Source: Lacipirellula limnantheis (GTDB lineage Bacteria > Planctomycetota > Planctomycetia > Pirellulales > Lacipirellulaceae). From it: 55,000 bases of DNA. Below the pieces are notes generated by a model. It had not been told where the DNA came from and ran no database searches. It saw only the letters and a program-made list of their open reading frames with translations. The stretch spans positions 1,872,885 to 1,927,884 of the forward strand of contig NZ_CP036339.1 of the NCBI RefSeq assembly GCF_007746075.1. Direction: 5' to 3'. Each line of letters begins with the position of its first letter. The first letter of the stretch is position 1. Made by a program: the position numbers and the translations under genes. Positions 8,587 to 19,035 of the stretch are shown here, in pieces.

Positions 8587-11304
8587 CTATTTCACATAGC
8601 GGCATTCGACGGACCCGAACAGGGCCTGGCAGAAGCTCATCCACGCGGCCGTGCGTGCGTCAACTGGGCCGAGCGACTCTTCCTTCACGGGAGCGTCGGC
8701 GTACACAATTTGGTCAGGGTCGGGCGGCGGTTCGTTGTTGTCCTTCTCGCCCGAATTCGACGTGCCGGATGTTCCGTTCGTCGTCGACGAACCATCGGCG
8801 GCATTCGGTTGAATGTCGGCGGCGACCAGTTGCCTATCAGCGCCGGCGTCGGCATGCAGCGCTGCTTCATAAGCTGCGAGGAATTCGATCGCTCGGTCGG
8901 TCTCGGCGGCGGTGGCTTCGCGGCCCACAAGGAGGCGGTACGCCTCGTTTACCTGTGTCGCTTCGTCGGCGGTTTCTTTGTTTAGGAGGCGCCTGGACAG
9001 ATTCAACGAGTGACGACGAATAAATGGATCATTCAGCATATAGAGAGCTTGAGTTGCCACAGTGGTCACGTCGCGACTGCCGGTGACCATGCCCTGCTCG
9101 GCGAAGTCGAAGACTTGCAGCGACGTCGGCGTCAGGTTGCGTACGAGCGGTAGGTAGACGCTGCGATGAAGACTTTCGCCGGCGGCCTCTTCGACCTGAC
9201 GGGCTGGCCGGCTGTTATTCTGCAACTCCATGACCTTCAATTGAGTTACGGGCGAACCCTCTGGTCTGTCGCTGCGCAGCTGGCCCGACGTTGCCAACAG
9301 GGCGTCGCGCAGCTCCTCCGCGTCGAGCCTGCGCGGCGCGTGCCGCCAGAGCAGGCGGTTCGAAGGATCAAGGGCCAAGTTGGCTGGCTCTGCCGCGGAG
9401 TCGAGCCGGTACGTCCGCGTCAAGACCAGGGTGCGGATTAGCTTTTTGAGTGACCAACCGTCGTCAACGAAGCGACCGGCGAGGTGGTCGAGCAACTCAG
9501 GATGACTGGGCACATCACCCGTCGTACCGAAGTTATCGACTGTCGAGACGATGCCGCGACCGAAAAGGTGTCGCCAGACGCGGTTCACGATGACCCGAGA
9601 GGCGAGCGAGTTTTCGGGGCTGGTGAGCCACTGGGCTAGTTCGAGGCGACCGCTTTGGTCGGCCGGAATTGGCGCCGCGTTAGGAACACTGAGCAGGCTT
9701 AGGTAACCGCGCGGGACGACCGGCCCGAGGGCTTCCGCCTCGCCGCGAATTCGATATTCAGTATCAGCAATCTCATTGGAGTCCCGCACGCCAACGGCCG
9801 CTTCGCCTTGTAGCGTCGGGTCGGTCAGTTCGAGATATTCCTGCTGTGCCTGTTCAAACGCCACGCGGAAGCGGCGCTGGTTCGGCCTGCCATTCGGACC
9901 CTTGGCGAGACCCGCGGGCGTGCCGCGGATAGCGTTCCACTCTTTTTGAGCCTTGTCGAGCTTCTCCTTAGCCTTCACAAGCTTTTCTGGACGAGCGACT
10001 TCGACTTCACCGCTCAGCCGCACGAGCGCTTGTGGATTGTAATAGTCGAGTCCGCCGCCTCCCATCTTGCTCCGCACGCCGGCGCAGAGCTCGCTGCTGC
10101 GAAAGATGCCCGCCAACGCGTAGTAGTCGCGCGCCGGGATTGGATCGAATTTATGGTCGTGGCAGCGAGCGCAACTCGCGGTGAGAGTGAGGACAGACCG
10201 GCTTACGGTGTCGATCTGCTCGTCGACGTTGTTCATGATGAACCGGACTTTGAACCGCTGGTTGACGTCTTTCACGCCCAGCGCCAAAAATCCAGTGGCG
10301 ATGAGCTGCTCGCGCCGCTGCTGCTCCGATTCGGCGGGAAGGAGATCGCCGGCGATCTGTTCGCGGATGAACCGGTCGTACGGCTTGTCGGCATTGAACG
10401 AATCGATGACGTAGTCGCGATACCGCCAAGCGTGCGGAAGCGGAATATTGCGCGACGAGCCGGTCGACTCGCCGTACCGCGCAACGTCTAACCAGTGGCG
10501 TCCCCAACGTTCGCCGTAGGCGGGCGATGCGAGTAGCCGATCAACCACGCGCTCGTAAGCGTCTGGCGATACGTCGGCGACGAAGGCATCGATTTCCTCG
10601 ATCGTCGGCGGCAGACCAGTGAGGTCGAACGTCACGCGGCGAATGAGCGTCACGCGATCGGCGTCGGCCACCGGTTTCAGCCCTTCGGCGCTGAGCTTGG
10701 CGAGAATGAATTGATCAACCGCGTCGCGGGGCCAGGTTGTCGACTGAGACGGCGGCGGTTCCGCGGCGTTCAACGGCTGCCAGGCCCAGTGTTCGCGGCG
10801 GAGACGGTCGTAGTCGGCATGATGTTCATCGAGATTGACGTCGAGCGTCACCTGCGGCCAGGCGGCGCCGTCGCTAATCCAGCGAGTCAGATCAGCAATC
10901 TGCTCAGCCGAAAGCTGCTTCCCCGGCGGCATCTTGAGCCGCTTGTCGGTCTGACTTACCGCCTGAAGCAGGAGGCTTTCTGCGGGTTTCCCAGGAACCA
11001 CTGCCGCGCCGCGATTACCGCCGGCAAGCAGGCCATTGCGGTCGTCGACGCGCAGTCCTCCTTGGGCGTTCGTGTCGGCAGAGTGGCAGGTGTAGCAGTT
11101 CTCGACTAACAGCGGGCGGATCTTCTGCTCGAAGAAGGCGAGTTGCTCGGCAGTAGGCTCGATATTGGCGGCGATGCCGACAGGAGCCGACGCCGCGACG
11201 GAAATCGCGCACGCGACCGTCGCGAGCCCTACTCCGAACTTAGACGACTTTACTTGAGACAACGGGCGGGCAATGCTCATCTGGCGGGACATGATCAATC
11301 GCAT
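8587..11304 (-). CDS. PSD1 protein with planctomycete cytochrome c domain (DUF1549 and DUF1553)
   Basis: 905 residues from the ATG at 11304; ATG codons at 11292 and 11280 are possible alternatives. A hydrophobic segment at about 23-45 is a signal peptide or anchor. The planctomycete cytochrome domain follows, with CYTCH at 70-74 and the GLRVDDRNGLLAGGNRG loop. DUF1549 spans roughly 170-400, with GERWGRHWLDVARYGES and a second Cys pair in SCARCHDHKFDPIP. DUF1553 occupies about 560-830, with VNRVWRHLFGRGIV and LLWRHAPRRLDAEELRDALL. A Ser/Gly/Thr-rich low-complexity stretch lies near residue 845. The function is unknown; the haem motif and pairing with DUF1501 suggest an exported redox role in polymer breakdown, by inference. 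Confidence 0.92.
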   Translation of the reverse strand: MRLIMSRQMSIARPLSQVKSSKFGVGLATVACAISVAASAPVGIAANIEPTAEQLAFFEQKIRPLLVENCYTCHSADTNAQGGLRVDDRNGLLAGGNRGAAVVPGKPAESLLLQAVSQTDKRLKMPPGKQLSAEQIADLTRWISDGAAWPQVTLDVNLDEHHADYDRLRREHWAWQPLNAAEPPPSQSTTWPRDAVDQFILAKLSAEGLKPVADADRVTLIRRVTFDLTGLPPTIEEIDAFVADVSPDAYERVVDRLLASPAYGERWGRHWLDVARYGESTGSSRNIPLPHAWRYRDYVIDSFNADKPYDRFIREQIAGDLLPAESEQQRREQLIATGFLALGVKDVNQRFKVRFIMNNVDEQIDTVSRSVLTLTASCARCHDHKFDPIPARDYYALAGIFRSSELCAGVRSKMGGGGLDYYNPQALVRLSGEVEVARPEKLVKAKEKLDKAQKEWNAIRGTPAGLAKGPNGRPNQRRFRVAFEQAQQEYLELTDPTLQGEAAVGVRDSNEIADTEYRIRGEAEALGPVVPRGYLSLLSVPNAAPIPADQSGRLELAQWLTSPENSLASRVIVNRVWRHLFGRGIVSTVDNFGTTGDVPSHPELLDHLAGRFVDDGWSLKKLIRTLVLTRTYRLDSAAEPANLALDPSNRLLWRHAPRRLDAEELRDALLATSGQLRSDRPEGSPVTQLKVMELQNNSRPARQVEEAAGESLHRSVYLPLVRNLTPTSLQVFDFAEQGMVTGSRDVTTVATQALYMLNDPFIRRHSLNLSRRLLNKETADEATQVNEAYRLLVGREATAAETDRAIEFLAAYEAALHADAGADRQLVAADIQPNAADGSSTTNGTSGTSNSGEKDNNEPPPDPDQIVYADAPVKEESLGPVDARTAAWMSFCQALFGSVECRYVK

Positions 11305-11368
11305 CCTGCGAGGCCTGGGGAAATGGTTTGTGAAGTTCGTGAGGTCGCCTGGTAAGTTACTCCGGCAG

Positions 11369-12382
11369 CTACAACGAGTCGTTAACCGCTTCCTCGCCGT
11401 CGCGTGACCCTAATGCGCGCCACACCAGAAGCTCGACGTCCTCCGAGGCGAACTGGACGCTGCCGTCGACGCGAACCAGATTGACCCCGCCGGTATGCCA
11501 GCTGGTGGCTGTTGACGCTCCTCCCTTGGCATTAAAATTGGCTCCCAGATTACCCCCCGCACTGTCCCGCGAGCAGCTGCGGTCGTTCGGCGGGAGGACA
11601 TGGTTGTAGCGGGACACCGCGTAGTTCCCGAGCGGCCAGTTCCGACCGCCGCGCGAGAATTGGGACTGGGCCTTGTTCATCGTCCACACGTCGAGCGCGC
11701 GGCATGCGGTGGCGACCTGGTCAGCGGTGATATTGCCTTCCGAGATGCGAAACCAGTCGCTGACGATTTCAACGGCCGTGTTGTCGCCGTCGCCGCGCAC
11801 TTTCTCACTGAGTAGCGCCGTGTGCGCCGTCCCGTCGATGACGTCTTTCAGCTTCACGACGCGGTTGGTGATAAAGATGCCGTTGTTCCGTTCCACCTGA
11901 TTGGCAGGAGTGCCGGTGCCGGTCATCTCACCGGTGTCGCTGCCCGCGTTGCCACGGTAGCTATTGCGCCCCCACCCGTCCTGGTTGTCCGCGAGCGGCG
12001 TATCGGCTAAGCGATCCACCGAGTCGGTCGGGCAGACAAAGGCGGCGACGTCGAGGAGACGTGCGTCGGCGTCAGCAACCGCTTTCTGGAAGTCGACGGT
12101 GCTGTAGATGCTCGTTTGTTCGAGGTACGGCAGTAGTTGTGAATGCAGCCCCCAAGCGATCGGCAGCTGCCTGCCGATCGGGAGCGACTTCTTCGCACTT
12201 TCGTAGTTAAGGGCGGCCAGGCCCAACTGCCGTAGCCGGTTCGAGCAATCGTTTCGCCGCGCTGCTTCCCGCGCCGCTTGCACGGCGGGGAGCAGCATCG
12301 CGACCAGCACGCCGATAATGGCGATTACCACCAACAATTCGATCAACGTGAAAGCGCGCGGTGTTTGTCGTTCGCTCTTCAT
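11369..12382 (-). CDS. DUF1559 pseudopilin-like protein
   Basis: 337 residues starting MKSERQTPR. The class III signal is clear: [19 protein letters not shown] with the conserved Glu at +5, followed by [20 protein letters not shown], the DUF1559 hallmark. The C-terminal motif [19 protein letters not shown] (H...G...DGSV) completes the family signature. Prepilin peptidase would cleave before the Phe, leaving a surface or periplasmic pseudopilin. These genes are hugely expanded in planctomycetes and their role is unclear. It lies 64 bases upstream of the PSD1 gene on the same strand, so they probably share a transcript. Confidence 0.92.
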   Translation of the reverse strand: MKSERQTPRAFTLIELLVVIAIIGVLVAMLLPAVQAAREAARRNDCSNRLRQLGLAALNYESAKKSLPIGRQLPIAWGLHSQLLPYLEQTSIYSTVDFQKAVADADARLLDVAAFVCPTDSVDRLADTPLADNQDGWGRNSYRGNAGSDTGEMTGTGTPANQVERNNGIFITNRVVKLKDVIDGTAHTALLSEKVRGDGDNTAVEIVSDWFRISEGNITADQVATACRALDVWTMNKAQSQFSRGGRNWPLGNYAVSRYNHVLPPNDRSCSRDSAGGNLGANFNAKGGASTATSWHTGGVNLVRVDGSVQFASEDVELLVWRALGSRDGEEAVNDSL

Positions 12383-12461
12383 AACCTTTCCGATCGTTTT
12401 AGAGACTGACGGCGGCGCCGGGGGGACTCGCGAAAACGTTGCACGCCCCGCGGCCGCGGCC

Positions 12462-13880
12462 TCATTTGCTTGCCGACGTGGCAGCCGCCTTCGCGGCTTG
12501 CTTCTTGCGAGCCTGATTTCCGGGACGATTCTTCTTCTGATTCTTCCCCTCGTGGTTCGCTTCCCACTTTGGCGGAACGTTGTCCTTGTTCCAGGCGTCC
12601 CACTCCCGCTTCAACTCAGCGACCTTCTCGGGATGTTTGGCCGCTAGGTCGTTTGCTTCGCGGACGTCCTCGGCGAGGTTAAAGAGCTTCGGCTGCGGCC
12701 CGTCGATTCGCGAGACGACCAGCTTCCAGTCGCCGTCGCGAACGGCCCATTGCTCGTTGAAGCGCCAGAACAACGACTCGTGCGGCTTGGCCGTTTTAGC
12801 GCCCGTGAGGTAAGGAAGCAGATCGACGCCCTCAAGCTTCCAGCTGGGGTCAACAGCGACGCCCGCGGCCGCCAGCGCGGTCGGCAGAATATCGAGCTGA
12901 ATGATCGGGTTGTCGTACACAAGCCCTGCTGGAATCTTCCCCTTCCATTGAGCATAGAAGGGAACGCGAACGCCCCCTTCGAGCGTCGTCGCCTTGAAGC
13001 CGCGGAGCGGCAGATTGCTCGAGGTCGTCTGCTGCGTCGGGCCGCCGTTATCGGTCAGGTAAACGATCAGCGTGTTCTCTTCGAGGCCATTGGCTTTCAC
13101 CGTTTTCAGAACCTCTCCGATCGCATCGTCGGTGGCCGAGAGAACCGCGGCGAAGTGCTTGCGATTCTCGTCCTTGATCTCAGGAAAGCGATCAAGATAC
13201 TTCTGCGGCGATTGCAGCGGAGCGTGCTGAGCGTTGAACGGCAGGTAGAGGAAGAACGGTTCGTCCTTGTGTTCGTTGATGAATTCGACGGCCCGCTTGG
13301 CGTAGGCGTCGGTCGTGTAGAACTCCTTGTCGTCGACTCGCTGCGGTTCTTCAGACACTCGCGAGTCGACCAACTCCGGATGGAAGAATGGCGTGTTTCT
13401 GAGCGTTCCGTAGAATTCGTCGAACCCACGCTGCGAGGGACGAAACTCCGGCGCGACTCCCAGATGCCACTTGCCGATGGCGCCAGTTTTGTAACCGGCG
13501 GCCTTCAAGTGATCGGCAATCGTCTTCTGATCGAGCGGCAGGCCAGCGGTGGGCGTAGGCGGCGGGTTCACTTCGTGCCCGAAACGCGTCTGGTAACGGC
13601 CGGTCACCAATCCGGCCCGCGTCGGACTGCAGTAGGGACCCGACACATACCCTTGCGTGAACTTCACGCCGTTGGCGGGAATCGAATCGATGTTTGGCGT
13701 CGGAATCTGCTGGTTGCCTTGGGCGCCGAGTTCCCCCCAGCCGAGATCGTCAGCGAGAATGACGATGACATTGGGCTTGTTGGCGTCCGCAGCCGACGCC
13801 GGATGGACGGCGACGGCAATAGCACCGGCGAGTGCGACCCATACGAGGGGCTTCTTAACGTGATTGATGACGCGGTTCAT
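12462..13880 (-). CDS. Sulfatase (type I, formylglycine-dependent)
   Basis: 472 residues from the ATG at 13880. The frame is open far upstream to 14405, but that part runs antisense-like through the next gene and is not sulfatase. A signal peptide covers residues 1-30 (cleavage near ASAAD). Metal ligands appear in [12 protein letters not shown], and the formylglycine motif is C84-S-P-T-R88 in [18 protein letters not shown] and [10 protein letters not shown] add further active-site residues, and DNGGPT provides late metal ligands. The C-terminus is very basic ([19 protein letters not shown]). It would need a formylglycine-generating enzyme, not found here. The likely substrate is a sulfated polysaccharide outside the cytoplasm. 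Confidence 0.95.
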   Translation of the reverse strand: MNRVINHVKKPLVWVALAGAIAVAVHPASAADANKPNVIVILADDLGWGELGAQGNQQIPTPNIDSIPANGVKFTQGYVSGPYCSPTRAGLVTGRYQTRFGHEVNPPPTPTAGLPLDQKTIADHLKAAGYKTGAIGKWHLGVAPEFRPSQRGFDEFYGTLRNTPFFHPELVDSRVSEEPQRVDDKEFYTTDAYAKRAVEFINEHKDEPFFLYLPFNAQHAPLQSPQKYLDRFPEIKDENRKHFAAVLSATDDAIGEVLKTVKANGLEENTLIVYLTDNGGPTQQTTSSNLPLRGFKATTLEGGVRVPFYAQWKGKIPAGLVYDNPIIQLDILPTALAAAGVAVDPSWKLEGVDLLPYLTGAKTAKPHESLFWRFNEQWAVRDGDWKLVVSRIDGPQPKLFNLAEDVREANDLAAKHPEKVAELKREWDAWNKDNVPPKWEANHEGKNQKKNRPGNQARKKQAAKAAATSASK

Positions 13881-13956
13881 GCGATGATCTCTAAATTGAA
13901 TTGCTGGCTTGATTGCTTCTGAAAGGCGGGCGTCGCGGAGTGCTGGTCGGGTTGCA

Positions 13957-13994
13957 AAGCGGGCCACGCGCCTACGAGGCGACGTGGCCCGCTT
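13957..13994 (-). terminator. Stem-loop terminator after the autotransporter-repeat gene
   Basis: Perfect 12-bp arms, AAGCGGGCCACG at 13957-13968 and CGTGGCCCGCTT at 13983-13994, are separated by 14 bases. The stem sits 8 bases after the stop codon of the minus-strand gene at 14003. Only three T residues follow on that strand, so termination may be partial and allow read-through to the sulfatase. Confidence 0.55.
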
Positions 13995-14002
13995 GCCCCC
14001 AA

Positions 14003-16855
14003 TCAAGCGCTCGGTAGCCGCTCGTCCGTGCCGACGAGCGAGTGATTCTTCTGCGATTTGCGGCGGAGCAGTTTCCCGCCGAACAGCGCGAGCAGGGACA
14101 GGCCCCAGGTCGCCGGCTCGGGAACGGCGACGGCCGTCGCCACTGCCGGCGGCGTGACGCCGCTGCCGAACTGTTGTTGCCAAGCCAGGAAATCGGCGCC
14201 GTCTACCACGCCGTCGCCCGTGGCGTCGCCTAATTCCTTCGTGCCGCCGGTCGCCAAGCCGAAGTTCGTCTTCCAGCGACCTAGGTCGTCCGAGTCGACG
14301 TCGCCGTCGAGATCGAAGTCGGCGGCGAAGCCAGCCGTCGCCCCGGCAACGAGCGTTACTGAGTTGGCGTCGTACTGTGCCGTCCACGAGTTGGCGCCAT
14401 TCCACGTCAGACCGGCAAATTGGCCGGTGACGCCGCTCGTCGAGGTCAGGATCTGATAGCTCGAACCCGGCGCCGCCACGAAGCCGTCGGGGACCACGAC
14501 GTTAAGCGTCCCGTCGAGCGTCGCTCCGCCGGTGATCGCCAGCTTGTCGAAGCCGGCTCCATCGAGATCGACGTCGAGGAATGATCCGGCGTCGAACGTC
14601 ACCTTTCCCGAGACTGTCAGCTGACCAATCTCAACGCCGGGATTGATGCGACCGCCGAGTTGCACGGAGACGTTCGAGGCGTCGCCGGCCGTGCCGACGA
14701 AGCCCGTGCCGCCGAGCACGCCGGCGTCGAGAATCGACACGTCGCCCGTGCCTACGGCCGACCCGGTCGTGTTGTTGGCGAGCAGTCGGCCCTGATCGAT
14801 GATCGTGCCGCCGTCGTAAGTATTGGCGGCGGTCAGGGAGATCGTGCCGTTGTTATCCTTCTGCAAGCTCGCAGCCGTGCCGCTGATGACGCCGCTGATG
14901 ATCGCATCAATCGCAGCCGTGCCGTCACGGCCGACGATGATGCGCGGAGCGCCGTTCAGGTCGACGGGGTTCTGAAAGTCGAGCGTTCCATCGGAACCGA
15001 CAGCCCCCAGAAGCAAGTTGCCGCCGACGAAGTTGCCAGAATTCCAGGTGACCGGCGCCGCCGCGCCGCCGAGATTGACGACGCGATTGCCGCCATAAGC
15101 CGCAAACCCGGCATTGAAAGGGACTCCTGTGTCGACGTTCGCTCCATTCAGGTTGATTTGTCCGGGGCCTGTGCCCAGACCGCTGGTGAAGTCGGTTGCT
15201 CCGAGGCCGATCGAGCCATTCGTGTTGGTGATTTGAATATTCCCGAGATTGCCGCCGGTGACCCCTCCGGGAATCGAATTGGCGTTCGTGAGAATCACCA
15301 CGCCGTTGTTGATCAACGTGGCGCCGGTGTAGGTATTCGCGGCTGCAAGTTCGACGTTTCCGGCTTGAGTTTTGTTGAGCGAGCCCGTGCCGCTAATGAC
15401 GCCTGTCACGCGCGCGTCGAGGGTCGCCGAGCCGTTGCGGATGGCGAGCACCCGGGTCGTCGCGCCGAGGTCGATCGGATTGGTGAAGGTGATCGTGCCG
15501 GTGGCGTTGTCGTCGGACAGGACGAAGTTGTTAGCGGCGAAATTGCCGCCTCCCCACGCCACGCCGGCGCCGCCGTTGAGCGTGACGGAGAAGTTGCCGC
15601 CGAAAGCGGCGAAACCGCCGTTACCCGTGGTGAACTGCAATTGGCCCGGGCCAGTTCCCAGCGTGCCATTGTAGTCGCCAATGGCCAAGCCCAGCAGACC
15701 GCCGGCACGGAGCGTTACATTCGTCGTCGCCGGCAGCGCTTCAGGGTGCTCCAGCACCAAGGCGCCGTTGTTGACGATCGTATTGCCCGTGTAGGTGTTC
15801 TTGGCGGCGAGCGCCAAGGCGCCGGGGCCTTGCTTGGTGAGCGTCGCGGCACTGTTGGAGCTGATCGGCTGCGTGAACCGAGTTTCAATCGATGCGGGGC
15901 CTTCGTAGGTGCGGATCGTGCGATTGGCCGCGCCGATGTTCAGCGGGTTCTCGAAGATGACGGTGTGCGTGGCCGTCGTCGAGCCGAAGGTGAGCTCTCC
16001 GAAAGTTGCACCAGCGTCGCCCCACACGATCGGGGCCCCGGCGCCGCCGAGGTTGACGACGCGATTCGCGCCGCGGGCCGCGAAGCCGTTCGTGCCGACG
16101 CCGTTGAACTGAATTTGATCGGGACCTGCCCCGATGCCGCGCTTGAAGTCGCTGGCGCCGAGCTCCAGGACAGCCGCATCATTCAGAGCGATGTTGCTGG
16201 TCCCTCCCGCGACGTCGAGGCCGCCCGGAATGGACGTGGCATTGTTCAGTCGCACCGTTAGGTAGTTGGCTGCGCCGCCCCCGCCAAAGGTCGTCGATCC
16301 CTGGTAGGTATTGGCGGCATTCAAGATGACGGCGCCAGTGCCGCTGGTGCCGCGACCGACGACAAGATTGCCAGTGCCCGAAAGCGGCTGGAGGAACCGC
16401 AGTTCACCGTCATCGAACTGCGAGACGGTGAATGGCGAGTCAAAGACGACCGGGGCATCGGCGATCGTGACGCCTGTCCCTTCGGCCGACAGCGAATTAG
16501 AGAACGTCGCCGTTCCGCTAAACTTCAACGTATTCGTCGCCGAGCCGAGAATTGTTGTGTTGTAGGTATCGGTGAGCGCGATTCCCTTATTGACGGTGAG
16601 CGTGTCGACTTCGATCGGCTGGCCCAAGTCGATCGTTAGTGCGCCGGTCGGCGCGGGCAGCGTGGCTAGTGCGCCCGGACCGTTTGGAAAAGGCTGCGGC
16701 GGAGCAGGCCCCCAGTTGTTGTTGTCGTTCCAAAAGTTGGTTCCGCTCGTGGGCACGAACTCCTGCCCCGCCGCCTGCCCCCCGTCTCCCAGGCTGGCCG
16801 CGGCGATGCCCACGGCGCCCCACACAGTTGCTCTCGTTGAAAGTTTGCGAATCAT
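14003..16855 (-). CDS. Autotransporter-associated beta-strand repeat protein with dockerin-like and PEP-CTERM ends
   Basis: 950 residues. A signal peptide occupies about 1-29. Residues from about 160 to 770 hold at least four long repeats with the same order: GPGALALAAKNTYTGNTIV, a GLGTGPGQINLNG turn, a GFAAYGGNRVVNLGGAAAPV block, then a DLNGAPRIIVGRDGTAAIDA block. This is the pattern of autotransporter-associated beta-helix repeats. A dockerin-like calcium segment follows (DFDLDGDVDSDDLGRW and GDATGDGVVDGADFLAW). The tail VPEPATWGLSLLALFGG with KLLRRK is a PEP-CTERM sorting signal for an exosortase/archaeosortase system. The protein is a surface or matrix structure. A downstream extension of 18 residues after the basic cluster is longer than usual. 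Confidence 0.92.
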   Translation of the reverse strand: MIRKLSTRATVWGAVGIAAASLGDGGQAAGQEFVPTSGTNFWNDNNNWGPAPPQPFPNGPGALATLPAPTGALTIDLGQPIEVDTLTVNKGIALTDTYNTTILGSATNTLKFSGTATFSNSLSAEGTGVTIADAPVVFDSPFTVSQFDDGELRFLQPLSGTGNLVVGRGTSGTGAVILNAANTYQGSTTFGGGGAANYLTVRLNNATSIPGGLDVAGGTSNIALNDAAVLELGASDFKRGIGAGPDQIQFNGVGTNGFAARGANRVVNLGGAGAPIVWGDAGATFGELTFGSTTATHTVIFENPLNIGAANRTIRTYEGPASIETRFTQPISSNSAATLTKQGPGALALAAKNTYTGNTIVNNGALVLEHPEALPATTNVTLRAGGLLGLAIGDYNGTLGTGPGQLQFTTGNGGFAAFGGNFSVTLNGGAGVAWGGGNFAANNFVLSDDNATGTITFTNPIDLGATTRVLAIRNGSATLDARVTGVISGTGSLNKTQAGNVELAAANTYTGATLINNGVVILTNANSIPGGVTGGNLGNIQITNTNGSIGLGATDFTSGLGTGPGQINLNGANVDTGVPFNAGFAAYGGNRVVNLGGAAAPVTWNSGNFVGGNLLLGAVGSDGTLDFQNPVDLNGAPRIIVGRDGTAAIDAIISGVISGTAASLQKDNNGTISLTAANTYDGGTIIDQGRLLANNTTGSAVGTGDVSILDAGVLGGTGFVGTAGDASNVSVQLGGRINPGVEIGQLTVSGKVTFDAGSFLDVDLDGAGFDKLAITGGATLDGTLNVVVPDGFVAAPGSSYQILTSTSGVTGQFAGLTWNGANSWTAQYDANSVTLVAGATAGFAADFDLDGDVDSDDLGRWKTNFGLATGGTKELGDATGDGVVDGADFLAWQQQFGSGVTPPAVATAVAVPEPATWGLSLLALFGGKLLRRKSQKNHSLVGTDERLPSA

Positions 16856-16934
16856 CTTGAGTAATCCCCGTCGTCGAGTTATCTGATAGCGTTGAGATAG
16901 TTGAGTTTGAATTGCCTAATCAAGTTTGAGTTGC

Positions 16935-18395
16935 CTAATTGACGCCGGTCGTTTGCTTGGGCTTGCTCGCACCCTTGCCGGCGGCGTTCGCCTTTTCTCG
17001 GCGGTCAATTCGAGCGGCGCGTTGGGCGGCGTTCGGCTTGCGACCTCCTTGGCCTCCCTTCCAAAGAGGCTTGGCAAGCTCCTGGTCCCAGCCGGCATAG
17101 GCCGCCGAGAGCTCTTCGACCAAGTCGGGATGCGCTGCCGACAGGTCTTTCTGCTCAGCGACGTCAGCGACGACGTCGAACAGTTTGGGCGTCCCCTCCG
17201 CCTGCTGACGGAGCTTGTAGTTGCCGCGGCGAATGGCGTGTTGCGGTCCCGCGCGCCAGTAGAGCGATTCGTGTGGCGCCTTCGCATTCTTACCAGTGAC
17301 GAACGGAATCAGGTTCACTCCGTCCACGGGACGATCAGCGGCGCCAAGCGATGCTCCGGCCAGCGCTGCTGCCGTGGCAGGGATATCGAGCGAGATTACC
17401 GGTTGCGTGTAAACCGAACCGGCCGGGATCGTTCCTTTCCACTGCAGTGCATACGGGACGCGGATGCCCCCCTCGAGAACCGTGCCTTTGTCGCCTGAGA
17501 GCGGAGTGTTGTTGCTGCCGTTACCCTGTTGCGGGCCGCCGTTGTCGCTGATGAAGAAGATCAGCGTGTTTTCTTCCTGGCCCGATTCGCGTACGGCCTT
17601 CAGCACCTGACCGACCGCATCGTCGAGCCCGCTCAGCAGGCCGGCGTAGGCGCGTCGCTTCGGGTCGCTGATCTTTTCGAACCGTGCCAAGTGCTCGGCA
17701 TCAGGCTGCAAGGGGTTGTGCACCGCATTGAACGTGAGCTGAAGATAGAAGGGATGTCCCTTTTCACGCTCGACGAACGCCGCCGCCTCCTTGCCGAAGG
17801 CTGCCGTCAGGTGGGCAGGAGCTTCAACCTCTTCGTTGCCGCGATAGATGGGGCCGCCTCCGGCCGTGTTCTTGTCATTCGGCACATAGGGATGGGCGCC
17901 GCCGAGGAAGCCGTAGAACTCGTCGAAACCGCGTTGCTGCGGTCGGAACTTCTCGTCTGAGCCAAGATGCCATTTGCCGACGAGAGCCGTCTTGTAGCCA
18001 GCCTTCTTCAGCCCATCAGCGATCGTCGACTCAGTGAGGGGCAAGCCGACCTCCGTGCCGGCGGTTTGATCGACGCCGCCGGGATTGAACTCGTGCCCGA
18101 ATCGCTGCTGATATCGTCCGGTGAGCAGCCCAGCTCGCGTGGGACTGCAGACAACGCCGGTGACGTACCCGTCCGTAAAGCGGACGCCATTCTGGGCGAT
18201 GCTGTCAATATTTGGAGTTGGAACGTCTTTGCCGCCTTGGAAGCCAAGGTCGCCGTATCCGAGGTCGTCGGCGACGATCACGATGATGTTGGGCTTGGAC
18301 GCCGAAGTGATGGCATCGTTGGCTGCGAGGAGCGACCTGGCATCGGCCGCAAGCAGCGAGACCGCGGCCATTGAGGCGAGGCGAAGGAGTTTCAT
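16935..18395 (-). CDS. Sulfatase (type I, formylglycine-dependent)
   Basis: 486 residues from the ATG at 18395. A signal peptide covers about 1-25. Metal ligands lie in VADDLGYGDLGFQGG; the formylglycine motif is C83-S-P-T-R87; KWHLG and FISDNGGPQQ supply the remaining active-site positions. It is clearly paralogous to the sulfatase at 12462-13880 (shared TPNIDSIAQNGVRFTDGYV and RGFDEFYG segments), yet the substrate-side loops differ, so the two probably attack different sulfate esters. The C-terminus is basic. Just after the stop, a 17-base segment (AGTTTGARTTGCCTAAT, plus-strand sense) is repeated in tandem at about 16908-16940. Confidence 0.95.
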   Translation of the reverse strand: MKLLRLASMAAVSLLAADARSLLAANDAITSASKPNIIVIVADDLGYGDLGFQGGKDVPTPNIDSIAQNGVRFTDGYVTGVVCSPTRAGLLTGRYQQRFGHEFNPGGVDQTAGTEVGLPLTESTIADGLKKAGYKTALVGKWHLGSDEKFRPQQRGFDEFYGFLGGAHPYVPNDKNTAGGGPIYRGNEEVEAPAHLTAAFGKEAAAFVEREKGHPFYLQLTFNAVHNPLQPDAEHLARFEKISDPKRRAYAGLLSGLDDAVGQVLKAVRESGQEENTLIFFISDNGGPQQGNGSNNTPLSGDKGTVLEGGIRVPYALQWKGTIPAGSVYTQPVISLDIPATAAALAGASLGAADRPVDGVNLIPFVTGKNAKAPHESLYWRAGPQHAIRRGNYKLRQQAEGTPKLFDVVADVAEQKDLSAAHPDLVEELSAAYAGWDQELAKPLWKGGQGGRKPNAAQRAARIDRREKANAAGKGASKPKQTTGVN

Positions 18396-19035
18396 CTGGC
18401 TGTCCTTTATTCAACAAGGGAAGGTGTGCAGTTGGGAAGCGTCGAACATCGCCGACGAAGGCCCGCCAAGAGGAGTGGCGGACAGGAGCGCGGATCGACC
18501 GAGTGCGCTATTCGCGAACTCGACCGTTACCGACGGCAACAGCGCGTGCAGTTCGACTGAACTGTTGTAGGAGCGCAGGCGATTGGCGGCGGCGTCGAAC
18601 GCCATCCAGTAGCAGCAGACCGCAGCCGTGCGACATCCGATGGCGCTAAAGCGGCAGCGTGAGAAAGGGGGAGTGGCATCGTGCAAGAGTCCTGGTCTTG
18701 GCAGCGAGCTTCCGGCTTCCCAGTAGGCTACGCACTAACGTGAAGGGGCCGCCGCGTTGCTGGCGGTCGGCAGGCAGAGCGTGTGCTCGCGATGCGATGG
18801 CGGCACTACCAGTGGAGCGCCGTCGTCGGCAGACGCAGATGCAATCAGCATGCCGTTCGATCAATTAATTCGATTCAATCGGAATTCCGCGAGAAGACTC
18901 ATCATCAGGGCGGCAGGACGTCAACGAAACCGTGACATCAAACGGCTCAGGCTAGATGATCTGCTAGTCGGCCCGCGAATATTCCAGAACGAGTCGCGGC
19001 GACGCCTCCAGATAGCGGCGCAAAGCGTTCGTCGA
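18396..19035. other. Intergenic region between the sulfatase cluster and the sulfation operon
   Basis: About 640 bases. Short frames are Arg-rich shadows with no family resemblance. It should include the sulfatase promoter at the left and the end of the STAS gene transcript at the right. No clear terminator stem was found. Confidence 0.5.

Noticed and set aside
12750..13922. 390-codon plus-strand frame
   Set aside because: Antisense to the sulfatase; no domain recognised.
13881..14405. N-terminal extension of the sulfatase frame to 14405
   Set aside because: The added 175 codons are Arg-rich and lie across the 3' end of the PEP-CTERM gene in another phase; the signal peptide begins at 13880.
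14660..16261. 533-codon plus-strand frame
   Set aside because: It is fully antisense to the autotransporter-repeat gene, whose repeats, signal peptide and PEP-CTERM tail are convincing; the open frame follows from GC-rich codon bias.
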